Source: Kluyvera ascorbata_C
Lineage (GTDB): Bacteria; Pseudomonadota; Gammaproteobacteria; Enterobacterales; Enterobacteriaceae
Assembly: GCF_044197065.1 (NCBI RefSeq)
Contig: NZ_JBIQOI010000009.1
Location: 109,849 to 173,848 of the forward strand
DNA length: 64,000 nt
Direction of reading: 5' to 3'
Both the position numbers and the translations under genes were made by a program. How positions within the stretch are numbered: the stretch's first letter is position 1; each line of letters begins with the position of its first letter. This document shows positions 15,931 through 24,867 of the stretch, one piece after another. The notes beneath the pieces are model-generated. The model saw only the letters and a program-made list of their open reading frames with translations. It had not been told where the DNA came from and did not search any database.

Positions 15931-16473
15931 TCAGGCTTTTTTCAGCCAACCGGCAAACAGGCGGGTCACGATGGGCATCCAGAACCAGACCACCAGCGCG
16001 ACCACACAAGCATCATTAATAAAATGCAGCAACAGGGTTCCCTTTAACGACGGCAGCAGCGCGCCGGTAATCGCGGGGACCAGGTTCGTACTGGGAAAAA
16101 TCACCAGCAGCGTTATCAGAAACTGTTTCCAGCGCTTTGGCTGGCGAACGTTGGCGGCAGGCGGGGTGAACCAGAAGGCGGCTTCAGTACGCACCTCGGT
16201 GCGGTCGCCTTCCCCGAGAACCGGGGCGATTTCCTCCACCAGCTTGCGTCGCACGTCAGACTGGGTCCAGGCGTAGAGGTGCTCGATGGTGTCGAAGCGG
16301 ATGATAATATTCCAGGCCGTCTGTCCATCGACCGGACGAATAACGTTGGCGCCCAGATGACCGGGATAGTTAGCGGCAATAGGCATAATTTCGCCAAGCC
16401 AGGCTTCGTACTGCGCAACGTGTTCGGGACGAATAGCGTGGGTAATAACCAGCGTGACATGCTTTTGCGTCAT
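15931..16473 (-). CDS. Membrane-anchored ABM-domain protein (COG3224-like)
   Basis: 180 residues. Residues about 1-95 form an antibiotic-biosynthesis-monooxygenase (dimeric ferredoxin-like) fold: VTLVITHAIRPEHVAQYEAW, then FDTIEHLYAWTQSDVRRKLV. Residues about 115-175 contain two hydrophobic segments (FLITLLVIFPSTNLVPAIT and a second around FINDACVVALVVWFWMPIVT), so the catalytic domain is probably tethered to the inner membrane. Whether it acts as a monooxygenase or as a small-molecule sensor is unknown. Middle gene of the three-gene cassette. Confidence 0.85.
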   Translation of the reverse strand: MTQKHVTLVITHAIRPEHVAQYEAWLGEIMPIAANYPGHLGANVIRPVDGQTAWNIIIRFDTIEHLYAWTQSDVRRKLVEEIAPVLGEGDRTEVRTEAAFWFTPPAANVRQPKRWKQFLITLLVIFPSTNLVPAITGALLPSLKGTLLLHFINDACVVALVVWFWMPIVTRLFAGWLKKA

Positions 16474-16533
16474 GAAGATGGGTTCCTTGCGCTTGCAAAC
16501 CGGCGGGGTCGCAGCCCCGCCGGATCGCTAACC

Positions 16534-17175
16534 TTAAGCTTTGCGTTCTGGCGCGCCGTGCACCATGGTGTAGGCGTAGTCCACGCCCATCCCGTACGCG
16601 CCGCTGTGCTCACGCACCAAATCCATTACCGCGTCGTAGGTTTCTTTGCGTGACCAGTCGCGCTGGTACTCCAGCAGTACCTGCTGCCAGGTCACCGGTA
16701 CCGCACCGGCTTGCACCATGCGGTCGATAGAACGCTCGTGGGCATCAACGGAGGTGCCGCCGGAGGTATCAGTGACGACATAAACTTCATAGCCCGCTTC
16801 CAGCGCCATCAGTGCCGGGAAGGTCAGGCAAACTTCAGTCCACAGCGCCGAGATAATCAGTTTTTTACGCCCGGTCGCTTCTACCGCTTTCACAAAAGCA
16901 GCGTCTTCCCAGGAGTTCATTGAAGTACGTTCGATAGGCTTAACGTCAGGGTGAACGGCAAGTAATTCTGGCCAGATATAACCGCTAAAACTTTTCGTTT
17001 CGACGGAAGTGTAAATGACCGGAACATTAAATATTTTCCCGGCCTTCGCTAACGCTACGGTATTATTTTTCAGCGTCTGGCGATCAATATTCGCCACCCC
17101 AAATGACATTTGTGGCTGATGGTCAATAAAAATAAGCGCAGAATTCTTAGGGTCAATCAGTTCCCGGATAGACAT
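16534..17175 (-). CDS. Isochorismatase-like cysteine hydrolase (YcaC-like)
   Basis: 213 residues. N-terminal Asp of the catalytic triad in SALIFIDHQPQMSFGVAN (about residue 19); the nucleophilic Cys in SALWTEVCLTFPALMALEAG (about residue 118); a Lys or Ser/Thr region near NSWEDAAFVKAV between them. Closest in form to E. coli YcaC, a hydrolase of unknown substrate. First gene of the leftward cassette and divergent from the LysR regulator, so probably its main target promoter lies at 17176-17425. Confidence 0.88.
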   Translation of the reverse strand: MSIRELIDPKNSALIFIDHQPQMSFGVANIDRQTLKNNTVALAKAGKIFNVPVIYTSVETKSFSGYIWPELLAVHPDVKPIERTSMNSWEDAAFVKAVEATGRKKLIISALWTEVCLTFPALMALEAGYEVYVVTDTSGGTSVDAHERSIDRMVQAGAVPVTWQQVLLEYQRDWSRKETYDAVMDLVREHSGAYGMGVDYAYTMVHGAPERKA

Positions 17176-17298
17176 AACACACCTTCTTAATCAATAAGTT
17201 AAAAGGTAACGGTCTTAAACTGCCGTCAGCAGCAGGATCCTGAATCAGAAAGCTTGTTGAGTATAGCGGGAAATTTCTAACGAGTTATTAAAGAAAAC

Positions 17299-17318
17299 TT
17301 ACCATCCGGTGACGGTAA
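17299..17318. promoter_or_regulatory. Candidate LysR-type operator
   Basis: TTACCATCCGGTGACGGTAA is an interrupted palindrome with perfect 5-base arms TTACC / GGTAA, in the gap between the divergent LysR and hydrolase genes, as expected for a LysR-family site. No known regulator is assigned. Confidence 0.5.
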
Positions 17319-17425
17319 TAATTCAGCATCAAAAAAATACGACGTTTATATCTAATTTATTCACTGGCTTTGTTTTTCACTATTCGTTACAACGTAGTGG
17401 TTTAATTTTCAGGATTTTTTCCATT

Positions 17426-18328
17426 ATGCGACTCAATCTGGACGTACTGCTCATTCTTGATGCCCTTGATAAACACGGCTCTTTCGCCGCCGCCGCTGAT
17501 TCGCTGTTCAAAACGCCTGCCGCGCTTAGCTATATGATTCAAAAGCTGGAAAGCGACCTGGAAATTACGTTGCTGGACCGCTCCGGGCATCGGGCTAAAT
17601 TTACCGATACCGGGCGGATGGTGCTGGAAAAGGGTCGATTGCTGCTCAACGCGGCAAAAGATCTGGAAAAACAGGCGGTACAGCTGACCTCAGGCTGGGA
17701 GAAAGAGCTGGCGATAGCACTAGACGACTCGTTTCCCTTTGCCGCGCTATTGCCGACGATCGATGCCTTTTACGCCCTGAATAAACAAACGCGCCTCAAC
17801 TTTACCCACCATACGCTGGCCGGTTCCTGGGAAGAACTCACCCATAACGGCGCGGATATTATCCTCGGCGCGATTAACGAACCGCCGACCTCCGCCGCCT
17901 GGTCATACCGTATGCTTGGTACGCTGGATAACGTGTTTGTGGTCGCGCCAAACCACCCGCTGGCCACCGCGTCAGAAGGCTTAACCAACGAGCAGCTCTG
18001 TTTACATCGGGCGGTAGTGATAAGCGATAGCGCGCGGGTATGCCACCCTTTGCAGACTAACCTGATGGATGAGCAGCCGCAGATTCGCGTTGACGATTTT
18101 CACAGTAAGGTGACGCTACTGCGCGCCGGGATGGGCTGCGGATTCCTCCCCCGTCATATCGCCAGCCCGTGGCTGGCAACGGGAGAGTTAGTGGAGAAAA
18201 CGGTAGACTCGTTTCGCCAGAAAGATGTCGCCTATATGGCCTGGCGCAACGGCAGCGACGGGCTCGCCCAGCGCTGGTGGCGTGAAACCCTGCTCACCAG
18301 CGCTGAGATCCGCCGTCTCTATCAGTGA
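17426..18328 (+). CDS. LysR-family transcriptional regulator
   Basis: 300 residues from the ATG at 17426 (MRLNLDVLLILDALDKHGSF), preceded by CAGGA. The frame is open 39 codons upstream, but the LysR N-terminus begins at this Met. The winged helix-turn-helix is about 1-60 (AAAADSLFKTPAALSYMIQKLE recognition region), and the effector-binding domain about 90-295. Likely controls the adjacent cassette. Its stop overlaps the malZ stop by 7 bases, convergently. Confidence 0.9.
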   Translation: MRLNLDVLLILDALDKHGSFAAAADSLFKTPAALSYMIQKLESDLEITLLDRSGHRAKFTDTGRMVLEKGRLLLNAAKDLEKQAVQLTSGWEKELAIALDDSFPFAALLPTIDAFYALNKQTRLNFTHHTLAGSWEELTHNGADIILGAINEPPTSAAWSYRMLGTLDNVFVVAPNHPLATASEGLTNEQLCLHRAVVISDSARVCHPLQTNLMDEQPQIRVDDFHSKVTLLRAGMGCGFLPRHIASPWLATGELVEKTVDSFRQKDVAYMAWRNGSDGLAQRWWRETLLTSAEIRRLYQ

Positions 18329-20142
18329 CCGGTCCACACCGACGCGGAGATAGCCGGTAGCGCCAGCGCCTCACCCGCAAGCTCCGCCTCACCTTCGCGA
18401 CGCTGCAAGCCTGCAACGTTCAGCAGCGGCGAATCCGGCAGCGTCACATTGCAGGCCTCACCTCGGTTAATCGCTACCAGCACACGCTCTGCGCCAAGCA
18501 CACGTAGGAACACCACCACGTCTCCCGCCGCGTAGAGCACATGGCAAGCGCCAAGGCGCAGCGCAGGCGTCGATTTACGCAACGCGGCTAAACGTTGGTA
18601 GAGCGCCAGCAGATTTTTATCCTGCTTGCTTTCATCCCACGGGAACGGCTTGCGGCAGAACGGGTCGTTATCACCGTCTAGCCCCACTTCATCGCCATAG
18701 TAGATACAGGGCACGCCGGGCCAGCTAAATAGCCAGACTACCGCCAGCGGCAGACGTGCGACATCGCGGCCCAGCAGCGATTTAAAACGTGCCGTATCGT
18801 GGCTATCAAGCTGGTTAAACATGCGTAGCTGCTGCTGATGCGACAGCCCGGCGCGGTAGTCTTCCATCCACGCAATACAGGTTTGTGCGTCAATCTTTTG
18901 CGGATCGTAGGAGATATCGGTATTGGCAAGGAATCCCCACAGCGGGAAGGTAAAGCCGCGGTAGTTCATCGCCGCATCTTCCGCGTCCTGCTGTAACCAC
19001 TGACGCGCATCACCAAAATGTTCGCCGAGCACGTAGGCGTCCGGCCGGGTGGCTTTCGCCGCCTCGGTTATCGCCGCAACGTGCTGCAAGTTGTTTTTCG
19101 CACCGCCCGCTTCGCCGAGCATGTGCACCACGTCCAGACGCCAGCCGTCCATATTCCACGGCGCTTTCAACCAGTGGCGAACAATGCTGTCTTCGCCGCC
19201 GTAGATTTCGTCAATCAGCGCCTGAGACTGATAATCCAGCTTCGGTAGGCTCGCGTAGCCTAACCAGTCGAGCGCTTTACCCTCTGGTGAGAAGCTGTAG
19301 TGGTCGCGCCACGGAGAGTCCGGGTGATGGCAAGCCCCGCTCGACGTGCGGCTATGGCGGTCAAACCAGGCGTGAGTATCCCCGCTGTGGTTAAACACGC
19401 CATCGAGGACAAGGCGCATCCCCTCGCGCTGGGTGTTATGACGCAAGCGCAGCAGCGCGTCGTTGCCGCCGAACTGCGGGTCGACCTGACGATAATCTTC
19501 GGTGTCGTACTTGTGTACACTGGGCGCGGTAAACACCGGGTTCAGGTACAGCGCAGTCACGCCAAGCGCTTTCAGGTACGGCAGTTTTTCGCTGATCCCG
19601 TCGAGGTCGCCACCGTAAAAGGTCGAGCCACCCGCTTCAGCGGTAAGCGGGTCGTCCCAATCGCGCAGAACGATATCGTGCCCGGCGGCATGATGATGGT
19701 AGACCTTATCCTGCTGGTCGCTGCGCGACGAGCTGCGGGCGAAACGGTCCGGGAAAATCTGATAGAAAACCTGTTCGGTCACCCACTGTGGGCCAGCGTC
19801 CGGGTAATCAAAGGCAAAGAGTTCAAGTTTGGCCGGTGGAAAGGCGCTAAAGCCTTTTGGCGAAAACCACTGCTGGCGGTCATCCCACAGCAGCTTAAAG
19901 GCGTAACGGCGGCGCGGCTGGCCTTCATGCAGGCAAATTTCCGCGCGCCATTGAACGAGATCATGACGCGACGCTTTGCCGCTGCGACGCATCGGTAGCG
20001 CCATCTCTTCGTTATCAACTTCCGAGCGCATCGTCACTCGCTGCGGCAGGTCATCACCACGCAGCCACAGCGTGATAATGAGTTTGTCCTGTTGCTGTTT
20101 AATAAAGGGAGCAACAGGAAGGTGCCAGGCATTCAACATCAT
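18322..20142 (-). CDS. malZ: Maltodextrin glucosidase
   Basis: Cytoplasmic GH13 alpha-glucosidase that trims glucose from the reducing end of maltodextrins. 606 residues. Family blocks: IFPDRFARS, HKYDTEDYRQVDPQFGG, LVLDGVFNHSGDTHAWFD, GWRLDVVHMLGE (nucleophile Asp), YVLGEHFGD (acid Glu) and FNQLDSHDTARF (third carboxylate). Two adjacent ATGs (20142 and 20139) follow AGGATAGGGGATAG; either may be used. Separated from proY by a 199-base gap. Confidence 0.96.
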   Translation of the reverse strand: MMLNAWHLPVAPFIKQQQDKLIITLWLRGDDLPQRVTMRSEVDNEEMALPMRRSGKASRHDLVQWRAEICLHEGQPRRRYAFKLLWDDRQQWFSPKGFSAFPPAKLELFAFDYPDAGPQWVTEQVFYQIFPDRFARSSSRSDQQDKVYHHHAAGHDIVLRDWDDPLTAEAGGSTFYGGDLDGISEKLPYLKALGVTALYLNPVFTAPSVHKYDTEDYRQVDPQFGGNDALLRLRHNTQREGMRLVLDGVFNHSGDTHAWFDRHSRTSSGACHHPDSPWRDHYSFSPEGKALDWLGYASLPKLDYQSQALIDEIYGGEDSIVRHWLKAPWNMDGWRLDVVHMLGEAGGAKNNLQHVAAITEAAKATRPDAYVLGEHFGDARQWLQQDAEDAAMNYRGFTFPLWGFLANTDISYDPQKIDAQTCIAWMEDYRAGLSHQQQLRMFNQLDSHDTARFKSLLGRDVARLPLAVVWLFSWPGVPCIYYGDEVGLDGDNDPFCRKPFPWDESKQDKNLLALYQRLAALRKSTPALRLGACHVLYAAGDVVVFLRVLGAERVLVAINRGEACNVTLPDSPLLNVAGLQRREGEAELAGEALALPAISASVWTGH

Positions 20143-20217
20143 CTATCCCCTATCCTCAAAGTGAGCTCACCTTGCCATACGACTATTGCACCCTAATCAT
20201 CTTTTGAACATTTTTGT

Positions 20218-20227
20218 AGGGAGGAGG
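20218..20227 (+). promoter_or_regulatory. Possible MalT box upstream of malZ
   Basis: AGGGAGGAGG differs by one base from one form of the MalT consensus GGGGA(T/G)GAGG and lies about 80 bases upstream of the malZ start, in the opposite orientation. A single short match in a G-rich stretch, so weak. Confidence 0.3.
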
Positions 20228-20258
20228 ACGGGGGCGGAGGGTAGAGAGGGAAAAGAAA

Positions 20259-20328
20259 GTAGCTCGGCCGAGCGAAGCGACGCCGGGAAAGACCCGGAGT
20301 CGGTGCATACGCACCTCGTCCGGGCTAC
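20259..20328. repeat. GTAGCCCGG-type palindromic repeat
   Basis: GTAGCTCGGCCGAGCGAAGC at the left and CTCGTCCGGGCTAC at the right give complementary ends around an inner pair (GCCGGG / CCCGG). Same family as 50817-50883 and 62102-62164. Downstream of proY. Confidence 0.7.
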
Positions 20329-20341
20329 GTGATAGTGCAGA

Positions 20342-21694
20342 TTATTTGCTGCGACGGGTTCTGAATGCCCAGCCAACTAACAGCAGCAGGATCCACGCGA
20401 AGCCCACGTACAGCGAAATACGCGTGTCCGGGTGATAACCAATCAGCGCGATGATAAAGATCAGGAAGACGATACCGACAATCGTCGTCGCCACGCCGCC
20501 AGGCACTTTAAACTTCAGCGCTTTGATTTCATCAGCCGACAGACGGCGACGGAAGGCCACCTGCGAGAGCAGGATCATAATCCACACCCACACGGTCGCG
20601 AAGGTCGCCAGCGACGCAATCACCAGGAAGACGTTTTCCGGCATGATGTAGTTGAGGTATACCGCAAACAGCAGTGCGATGGTCATCACCATCACCGTTA
20701 CCCAAGGAATACCGCGACGGGAGGTTTTCGCGAACACCTTCGGCGCGCTGCCCTGCTCCGCCATACCGTGCAGCATACGACCCACGCCGAACACGTCGGA
20801 GTTAATCGCCGACAGCGACGCCGTCAGTACCACAAAGTTGAGGATGCTGGCCGCGAAGGTGATCCCCAGATGCTGGAAGGTCATCACAAACGGGCTGCCG
20901 TTAGTACCGACCTGGTTCCACGGATAGATGGACATAATGACGAACAGCGTACCCACGTAGAACACCAGAATACGCATCGGCACGGAGTTAATCGCGCGCG
21001 GAATAGAGGTCTGTGGGTCTTTCGCTTCACCGGCAGTGATACCGATAATCTCGATACCGCCGTAGGCGAACATCACCATTTGCAGCGACATCACCATACC
21101 GAGCCAGCCGTTACTAAAGAAGCCGCCGTTGCTCCAGAGGTTATGAATACCCGTTGGCTCCCCGCCGTTGCCGATACCCCAGATGATGATGCCAAAACCG
21201 GCGATAATCATGATGATAATGGTGGCGACTTTGAAGAACGAGAACCAGAACTCGAGCTCGCCGAATACCTTCACGCTCATCAGGTTAATGGCGCAGATAA
21301 TCAGCACCACGCTCAGCACCCATATCCAGTGCGGCACCGCCGGGAACCACACGCCCATATAGATACCGAAGGCGGTCACGTCAGCAATCGCCACAATCAG
21401 GATCTCAAAGCAGTAGGTCCAGCCGGTGATGTAGCCCGCCAGCGGGCCCAGGTTGTCCTGTGCATAGCGTGAGAAGGAGCTTGCAGATGGGTTATGCACG
21501 GACATTTCGCCCAGCGCACGCATGATGATATACGCGGCAACGCCGCCAATAATATAGGCCAGCAGAACGCTTGGCCCGGCCATCTTAATCGCATCGGCGG
21601 AGCCGTAGAACAGCCCCGTACCAATGGCCGATCCGAGGGCCATAAAGCGAATGTGTCGGGTGCTTAACCCGCGCTTCAGCTTGTTGTTTTCCAT
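20342..21694 (-). CDS. proY: ProY amino acid permease (cryptic proline transporter)
   Basis: Twelve-helix inner-membrane permease of the AAT family of the APC superfamily. The start used is MENNKLKRGLSTRHIRFMAL (21694); an in-frame ATG five codons upstream (21709) is also possible. Landmarks: FMALGSAIGTGLFYGSADAI (helix 1), RALGEMSVHNPSASSFSRYA, MFAYGGIEIIGITAGEAKDP and GFGVGRMLHG-like SDVFGVGRMLHGMAEQG. Close to E. coli ProY, whose proline uptake is normally cryptic. brnQ upstream has its own terminator. Confidence 0.94.
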   Translation of the reverse strand: MENNKLKRGLSTRHIRFMALGSAIGTGLFYGSADAIKMAGPSVLLAYIIGGVAAYIIMRALGEMSVHNPSASSFSRYAQDNLGPLAGYITGWTYCFEILIVAIADVTAFGIYMGVWFPAVPHWIWVLSVVLIICAINLMSVKVFGELEFWFSFFKVATIIIMIIAGFGIIIWGIGNGGEPTGIHNLWSNGGFFSNGWLGMVMSLQMVMFAYGGIEIIGITAGEAKDPQTSIPRAINSVPMRILVFYVGTLFVIMSIYPWNQVGTNGSPFVMTFQHLGITFAASILNFVVLTASLSAINSDVFGVGRMLHGMAEQGSAPKVFAKTSRRGIPWVTVMVMTIALLFAVYLNYIMPENVFLVIASLATFATVWVWIMILLSQVAFRRRLSADEIKALKFKVPGGVATTIVGIVFLIFIIALIGYHPDTRISLYVGFAWILLLLVGWAFRTRRSK

Positions 21695-21762
21695 CGTTTC
21701 CAGTGCCATGTCATACCCATCATCATCGCGCCTGGCGCGAACGACTTAGGTGAAAGTACCCA

Positions 21763-21796
21763 AAATAAAAAACCACGGAACATCACGTTCCGTGGT
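21763..21796 (-). terminator. Terminator between brnQ and proY
   Basis: ACCACGGAAC (21772-21781) and GTTCCGTGGT (21787-21796) form a perfect 10-base stem with a 5-base loop; on the minus strand TTTTTTATTTT follows. Confidence 0.95.
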
Positions 21797-21821
21797 TAAA
21801 ACACCTTGATGTCAACGCCGG

Positions 21822-23141
21822 TTAGTGGGCGCTTGATGTCACCTGACGACCTGCTGTACGGTCCCAGATAATCGCCAGAACCGCCATCACAACCGTCGGC
21901 ATCAGCCATGCAAGGCCTTGCTCGGCCAGCGGTAAACGGGTAGTCCACGCTGGCAACACATCTGCAAAGGCAGAAGCTTTGATGCCGTCAAGGATACCAA
22001 ATACCAGGCTGATAAACATCGGTGGTGCAATAACGCGGCCCGAATTATGCCACCAATTGCGGGTAAAACTCAGTACTACGAGTGCGATACATGGAGGATA
22101 AATCGCGGTCAGCACCGGAATAGAGATTTGAATCAGATGGCTCAGTCCCAGATTCGACACTGCCATGGAGAACAGGCCGAGGATAAACACCAGCGTACGG
22201 TAAGAGAATGGCAGGTACTGCGCAAAGAACTCAGCACAGGCACAGGTCAGGCCCACCGCAGTGACCAGACAGGCGATGAAGATCAAGGCCGCCAGCATAA
22301 AGCTGCCCGCACCGCCGAAGGTGTGCTGTACATAGGCGTGCAGAATAGCGGCGCCGTTGGCGTTCTGATCGACCAGCGTCGCGCTGTCGGAGCCCAGGCG
22401 GAACAGCGCCAGGTACAGCAGCGTCAGGCCGATACCGGCCATCAGGCCAGCCCAGATGGTATAGCGGGTCAGCAGACGTGCTTCGGTTACGCCACGGGAA
22501 CGCGCGGCGTTAACAATAACGATACCAAACACCATCGCGCCCAGCGTATCCATGGTCAGATAGCCGTTCACAAAGCCGTTGGAGAACGCTGCGGTTTCAT
22601 AGGCTTCCATCGCGTGGCTAATTGGGCCAGCCGGCCACATCACCGCGGCAACGGACAGCACAATCAGCGCCAGAATTTTCAGCGGCGCCAGGAAGTTGCC
22701 CACGGTATCCAGCAGTTTGCCCGGATAGAGCGACACCAGAATCACCAGCGCGAAGTAGACGAGGCTGTAGATGAACAGCGGCAGTTCACCGCTGCCGGTC
22801 AGCGGCGCGATACCGATTTCAAACGATACGGTTGCCGTACGCGGGGTCGCGAACAGCGGGCCAACCGCCAGATAGCAGACCGTGGCGAGCAGTACGCCTG
22901 CCACTTTACCAATTGGCGTGCTCAGGCTATCGACGCCGCCGCCCACTTTCGCCAGCGCGACGACGGTCAGCACCGGAAGGCCAACCGCGGTAATCAGAAA
23001 GCCAATAGCCGCAGTCCAGACGTGAGGACCGGCCTGCAAGCCAACCATAGGAGGGAAAATGATGTTGCCTGCGCCAACAAACAACGCGAAGGTCATAAAG
23101 CCCAGAGCGATGATGTCACGCGATTTTAATTGATGGGTCAT
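21822..23141 (-). CDS. brnQ: Branched-chain amino acid transporter BrnQ (LIV-II)
   Basis: Inner-membrane Na+/H+-coupled carrier for leucine, isoleucine and valine. 439 residues, about 12 hydrophobic segments. N-terminus MTHQLKSRDIIALGFMTFAL then FVGAGNIIFPPMVGLQAG, the diagnostic BrnQ opening; later FATPRTATVSFEIGI (about 97-111) and LTCACAEFFAQYLP. Transcribed leftwards and ended by the strong terminator at 21763-21796. Confidence 0.96.
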   Translation of the reverse strand: MTHQLKSRDIIALGFMTFALFVGAGNIIFPPMVGLQAGPHVWTAAIGFLITAVGLPVLTVVALAKVGGGVDSLSTPIGKVAGVLLATVCYLAVGPLFATPRTATVSFEIGIAPLTGSGELPLFIYSLVYFALVILVSLYPGKLLDTVGNFLAPLKILALIVLSVAAVMWPAGPISHAMEAYETAAFSNGFVNGYLTMDTLGAMVFGIVIVNAARSRGVTEARLLTRYTIWAGLMAGIGLTLLYLALFRLGSDSATLVDQNANGAAILHAYVQHTFGGAGSFMLAALIFIACLVTAVGLTCACAEFFAQYLPFSYRTLVFILGLFSMAVSNLGLSHLIQISIPVLTAIYPPCIALVVLSFTRNWWHNSGRVIAPPMFISLVFGILDGIKASAFADVLPAWTTRLPLAEQGLAWLMPTVVMAVLAIIWDRTAGRQVTSSAH

Positions 23142-23550
23142 ATGTAACTACAGCCTGTGGATGTGGTGTTGTAAAACAAATTTATTGCGTCAGCGCCTGT
23201 GGAATGATGCAGAGGAAACTGACAATAAACTCAGCGGGATATGCTCCCTTCGCGGCGTAGAGAAGAATAGTTTTTTGATTTACCGCGAATACACAGTCTG
23301 TTTACGACTGCATGGGGGCCAATTTAAACGCTTATAACGTTTTAAAGCAACACGGGATCGCAAAACCAGATGATTATATTGATAGTGAAAAAATAGGCAG
23401 ACGTATTAACTGGATTTAAGAAAAACATCCGGCTAATCATGCGAACAAAAAATAATCAGACGTTCGTAAATCACGCGGGGTTTACTTGACTGCAAAGCAA
23501 ACAGACCAACCGAGGCTGGTCTGTGGAAAGTTAAGCTGACAAGCGCCAAA
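23142..23550. other. brnQ-phoR intergenic region
   Basis: 409 bases without a supported gene. The right end holds the phoR terminator (23502-23523). The left part should contain the brnQ promoter. The middle (about 23290-23460) is AT-rich with the small repeats AAACGCTTATAACGTTTTAA. No conserved small open frame with a ribosome site was seen. Confidence 0.5.
23490..23523 (-). terminator. Terminator of phoBR
   Basis: CAGACCA (23502-23508) pairs with TGGTCTG (23517-23523); on the minus strand TTTGCTTTGC follows. Confidence 0.8.
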
Positions 23551-24846
23551 TTACTCGCTGTTTCTGGCAATTAAACGTTCCGGCAGCAGGAAACTGAAAC
23601 ACGAACCTTTGCCGAGCTCGCTGGTAATATCCAGTCGGCTATCGTGATGATTAACCGCATGTTTAACAATTGCCAGCCCCAAACCGCTGCCGCCGGTCTG
23701 CCGTGAACGCGCCTTATCCACGCGATAAAAACGCTCGGTCAGCCTTGGCAGATGCTCAGGTGAAATGCCCGGCCCATTGTCCTCCACGCTGAACAGTGCG
23801 CCGTGCGGCGCATGCTGCCAGCGCACCGTAATCAGCGTGCCTTCCGGCGTATGGTTCACCGCATTGTAGACCAGGTTCGACATCGCGCTACGTAGCTGAT
23901 CCTCATTGCCCAACACTTTTAACGTCTCATCAATGTCAAAATGGAACTGATGCTTATGCTGGCTGAGCGTTTGCGCCTCGCGTTCTACCACCCGCAGCAT
24001 CATCGGCACATCAATTTTTTCATTGAGCGCCAGCGTCGGTGAGGCTTCAATTTTAGAGAGCGTCAGTAGCTGTCGAACCAGCCCTTCCATCCGCTGCGTC
24101 TGCTCACGCATGGTGTGCAGCGCTTTTTCACGCACGTTTCCTTCCAGCACCTGCTCCTGCATCATCTCCAGGTAGCCCTGCAACACGGTTAACGGCGTAC
24201 GCAGTTCATGGCTAACATTGGCAAAGAAGTTGCGTCGAGCGCCTTCCAACTGGTGCATCTGCGTAACATCGCGCGCCACCATTAACAGCTGGCGGTCGGT
24301 GTAGGGCATGACGCGTATCTCCAGATGGCGACCGCTGTTCAGCACCAGATGCAGTGGCTTTAAGAACTCGCGTTTTTTGAGGTGTTGGGTAAATTCGGGG
24401 TAGCGCAGCAGGTTAAGGATGTTTTGCCCGCTATCGTCGGGCCAGCGAAGCCCCAGCAGCTGCTGGGCCAGGCCATTACACCAGAAAATAGCGCCCTCTT
24501 CGGTAGTGAGCACCACCGCATCCGGCAGCGACTCCGCGCCGCTGCGAAAACGTTTAATCAGATTACCCAGTTCGCGGCGACGTTTTTTATTACGCAGCTG
24601 CATCTGGTTGAGCCCGTACAGCAAGGGCTCCCAGCTGCCGCGTCCCGGCGGAGGGGTCATACTTCTGTCGACCCAAAGCCACCAGGAAAGGCGCAGTAAA
24701 TTCCAGAAATGCCAGATAAGCAGCCCGGTCACCGCCGCCAGTAAAAACCACGGCAGATAACCAAAAATCAGTCCCAGTATCACGGCCGGGAGACAGCATA
24801 ACATCAGCTCCAGCACCAGCCTTTTCCATGACAGCCGTTCCAGCAC
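23551..24846 (-). CDS. phoR: Phosphate regulon sensor kinase PhoR
   Basis: Membrane histidine kinase/phosphatase that controls PhoB according to Pst/PhoU signalling. 431 residues. Two hydrophobic segments close together at about 10-55 without a large periplasmic loop, a basic linker, a PAS domain (about 95-190, VVLTTEEGAIFWCNGLAQQL), HisKA with FFANVSHELRTPLTVLQGYL (His near 213), and HATPase_c with NLVYNAVNHTPEGT, VEDNGPGIS and GSGLGLAIVKHAV. Starts 21 bases after the phoB stop and is co-transcribed. Confidence 0.98.
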   Translation of the reverse strand: MLERLSWKRLVLELMLCCLPAVILGLIFGYLPWFLLAAVTGLLIWHFWNLLRLSWWLWVDRSMTPPPGRGSWEPLLYGLNQMQLRNKKRRRELGNLIKRFRSGAESLPDAVVLTTEEGAIFWCNGLAQQLLGLRWPDDSGQNILNLLRYPEFTQHLKKREFLKPLHLVLNSGRHLEIRVMPYTDRQLLMVARDVTQMHQLEGARRNFFANVSHELRTPLTVLQGYLEMMQEQVLEGNVREKALHTMREQTQRMEGLVRQLLTLSKIEASPTLALNEKIDVPMMLRVVEREAQTLSQHKHQFHFDIDETLKVLGNEDQLRSAMSNLVYNAVNHTPEGTLITVRWQHAPHGALFSVEDNGPGISPEHLPRLTERFYRVDKARSRQTGGSGLGLAIVKHAVNHHDSRLDITSELGKGSCFSFLLPERLIARNSE

Positions 24847-24867
24847 GCGTCACACTCCTGTCAAAAT

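Noticed and set aside
20432..21472. Open frame of 346 codons antisense to proY
   Set aside because: Same reason: complement of membrane-protein codons, no motif.
22047..23129. Open frame of 360 codons antisense to brnQ
   Set aside because: Composition is Gln/Arg/His-rich low-complexity, mirroring a hydrophobic membrane protein on the other strand.
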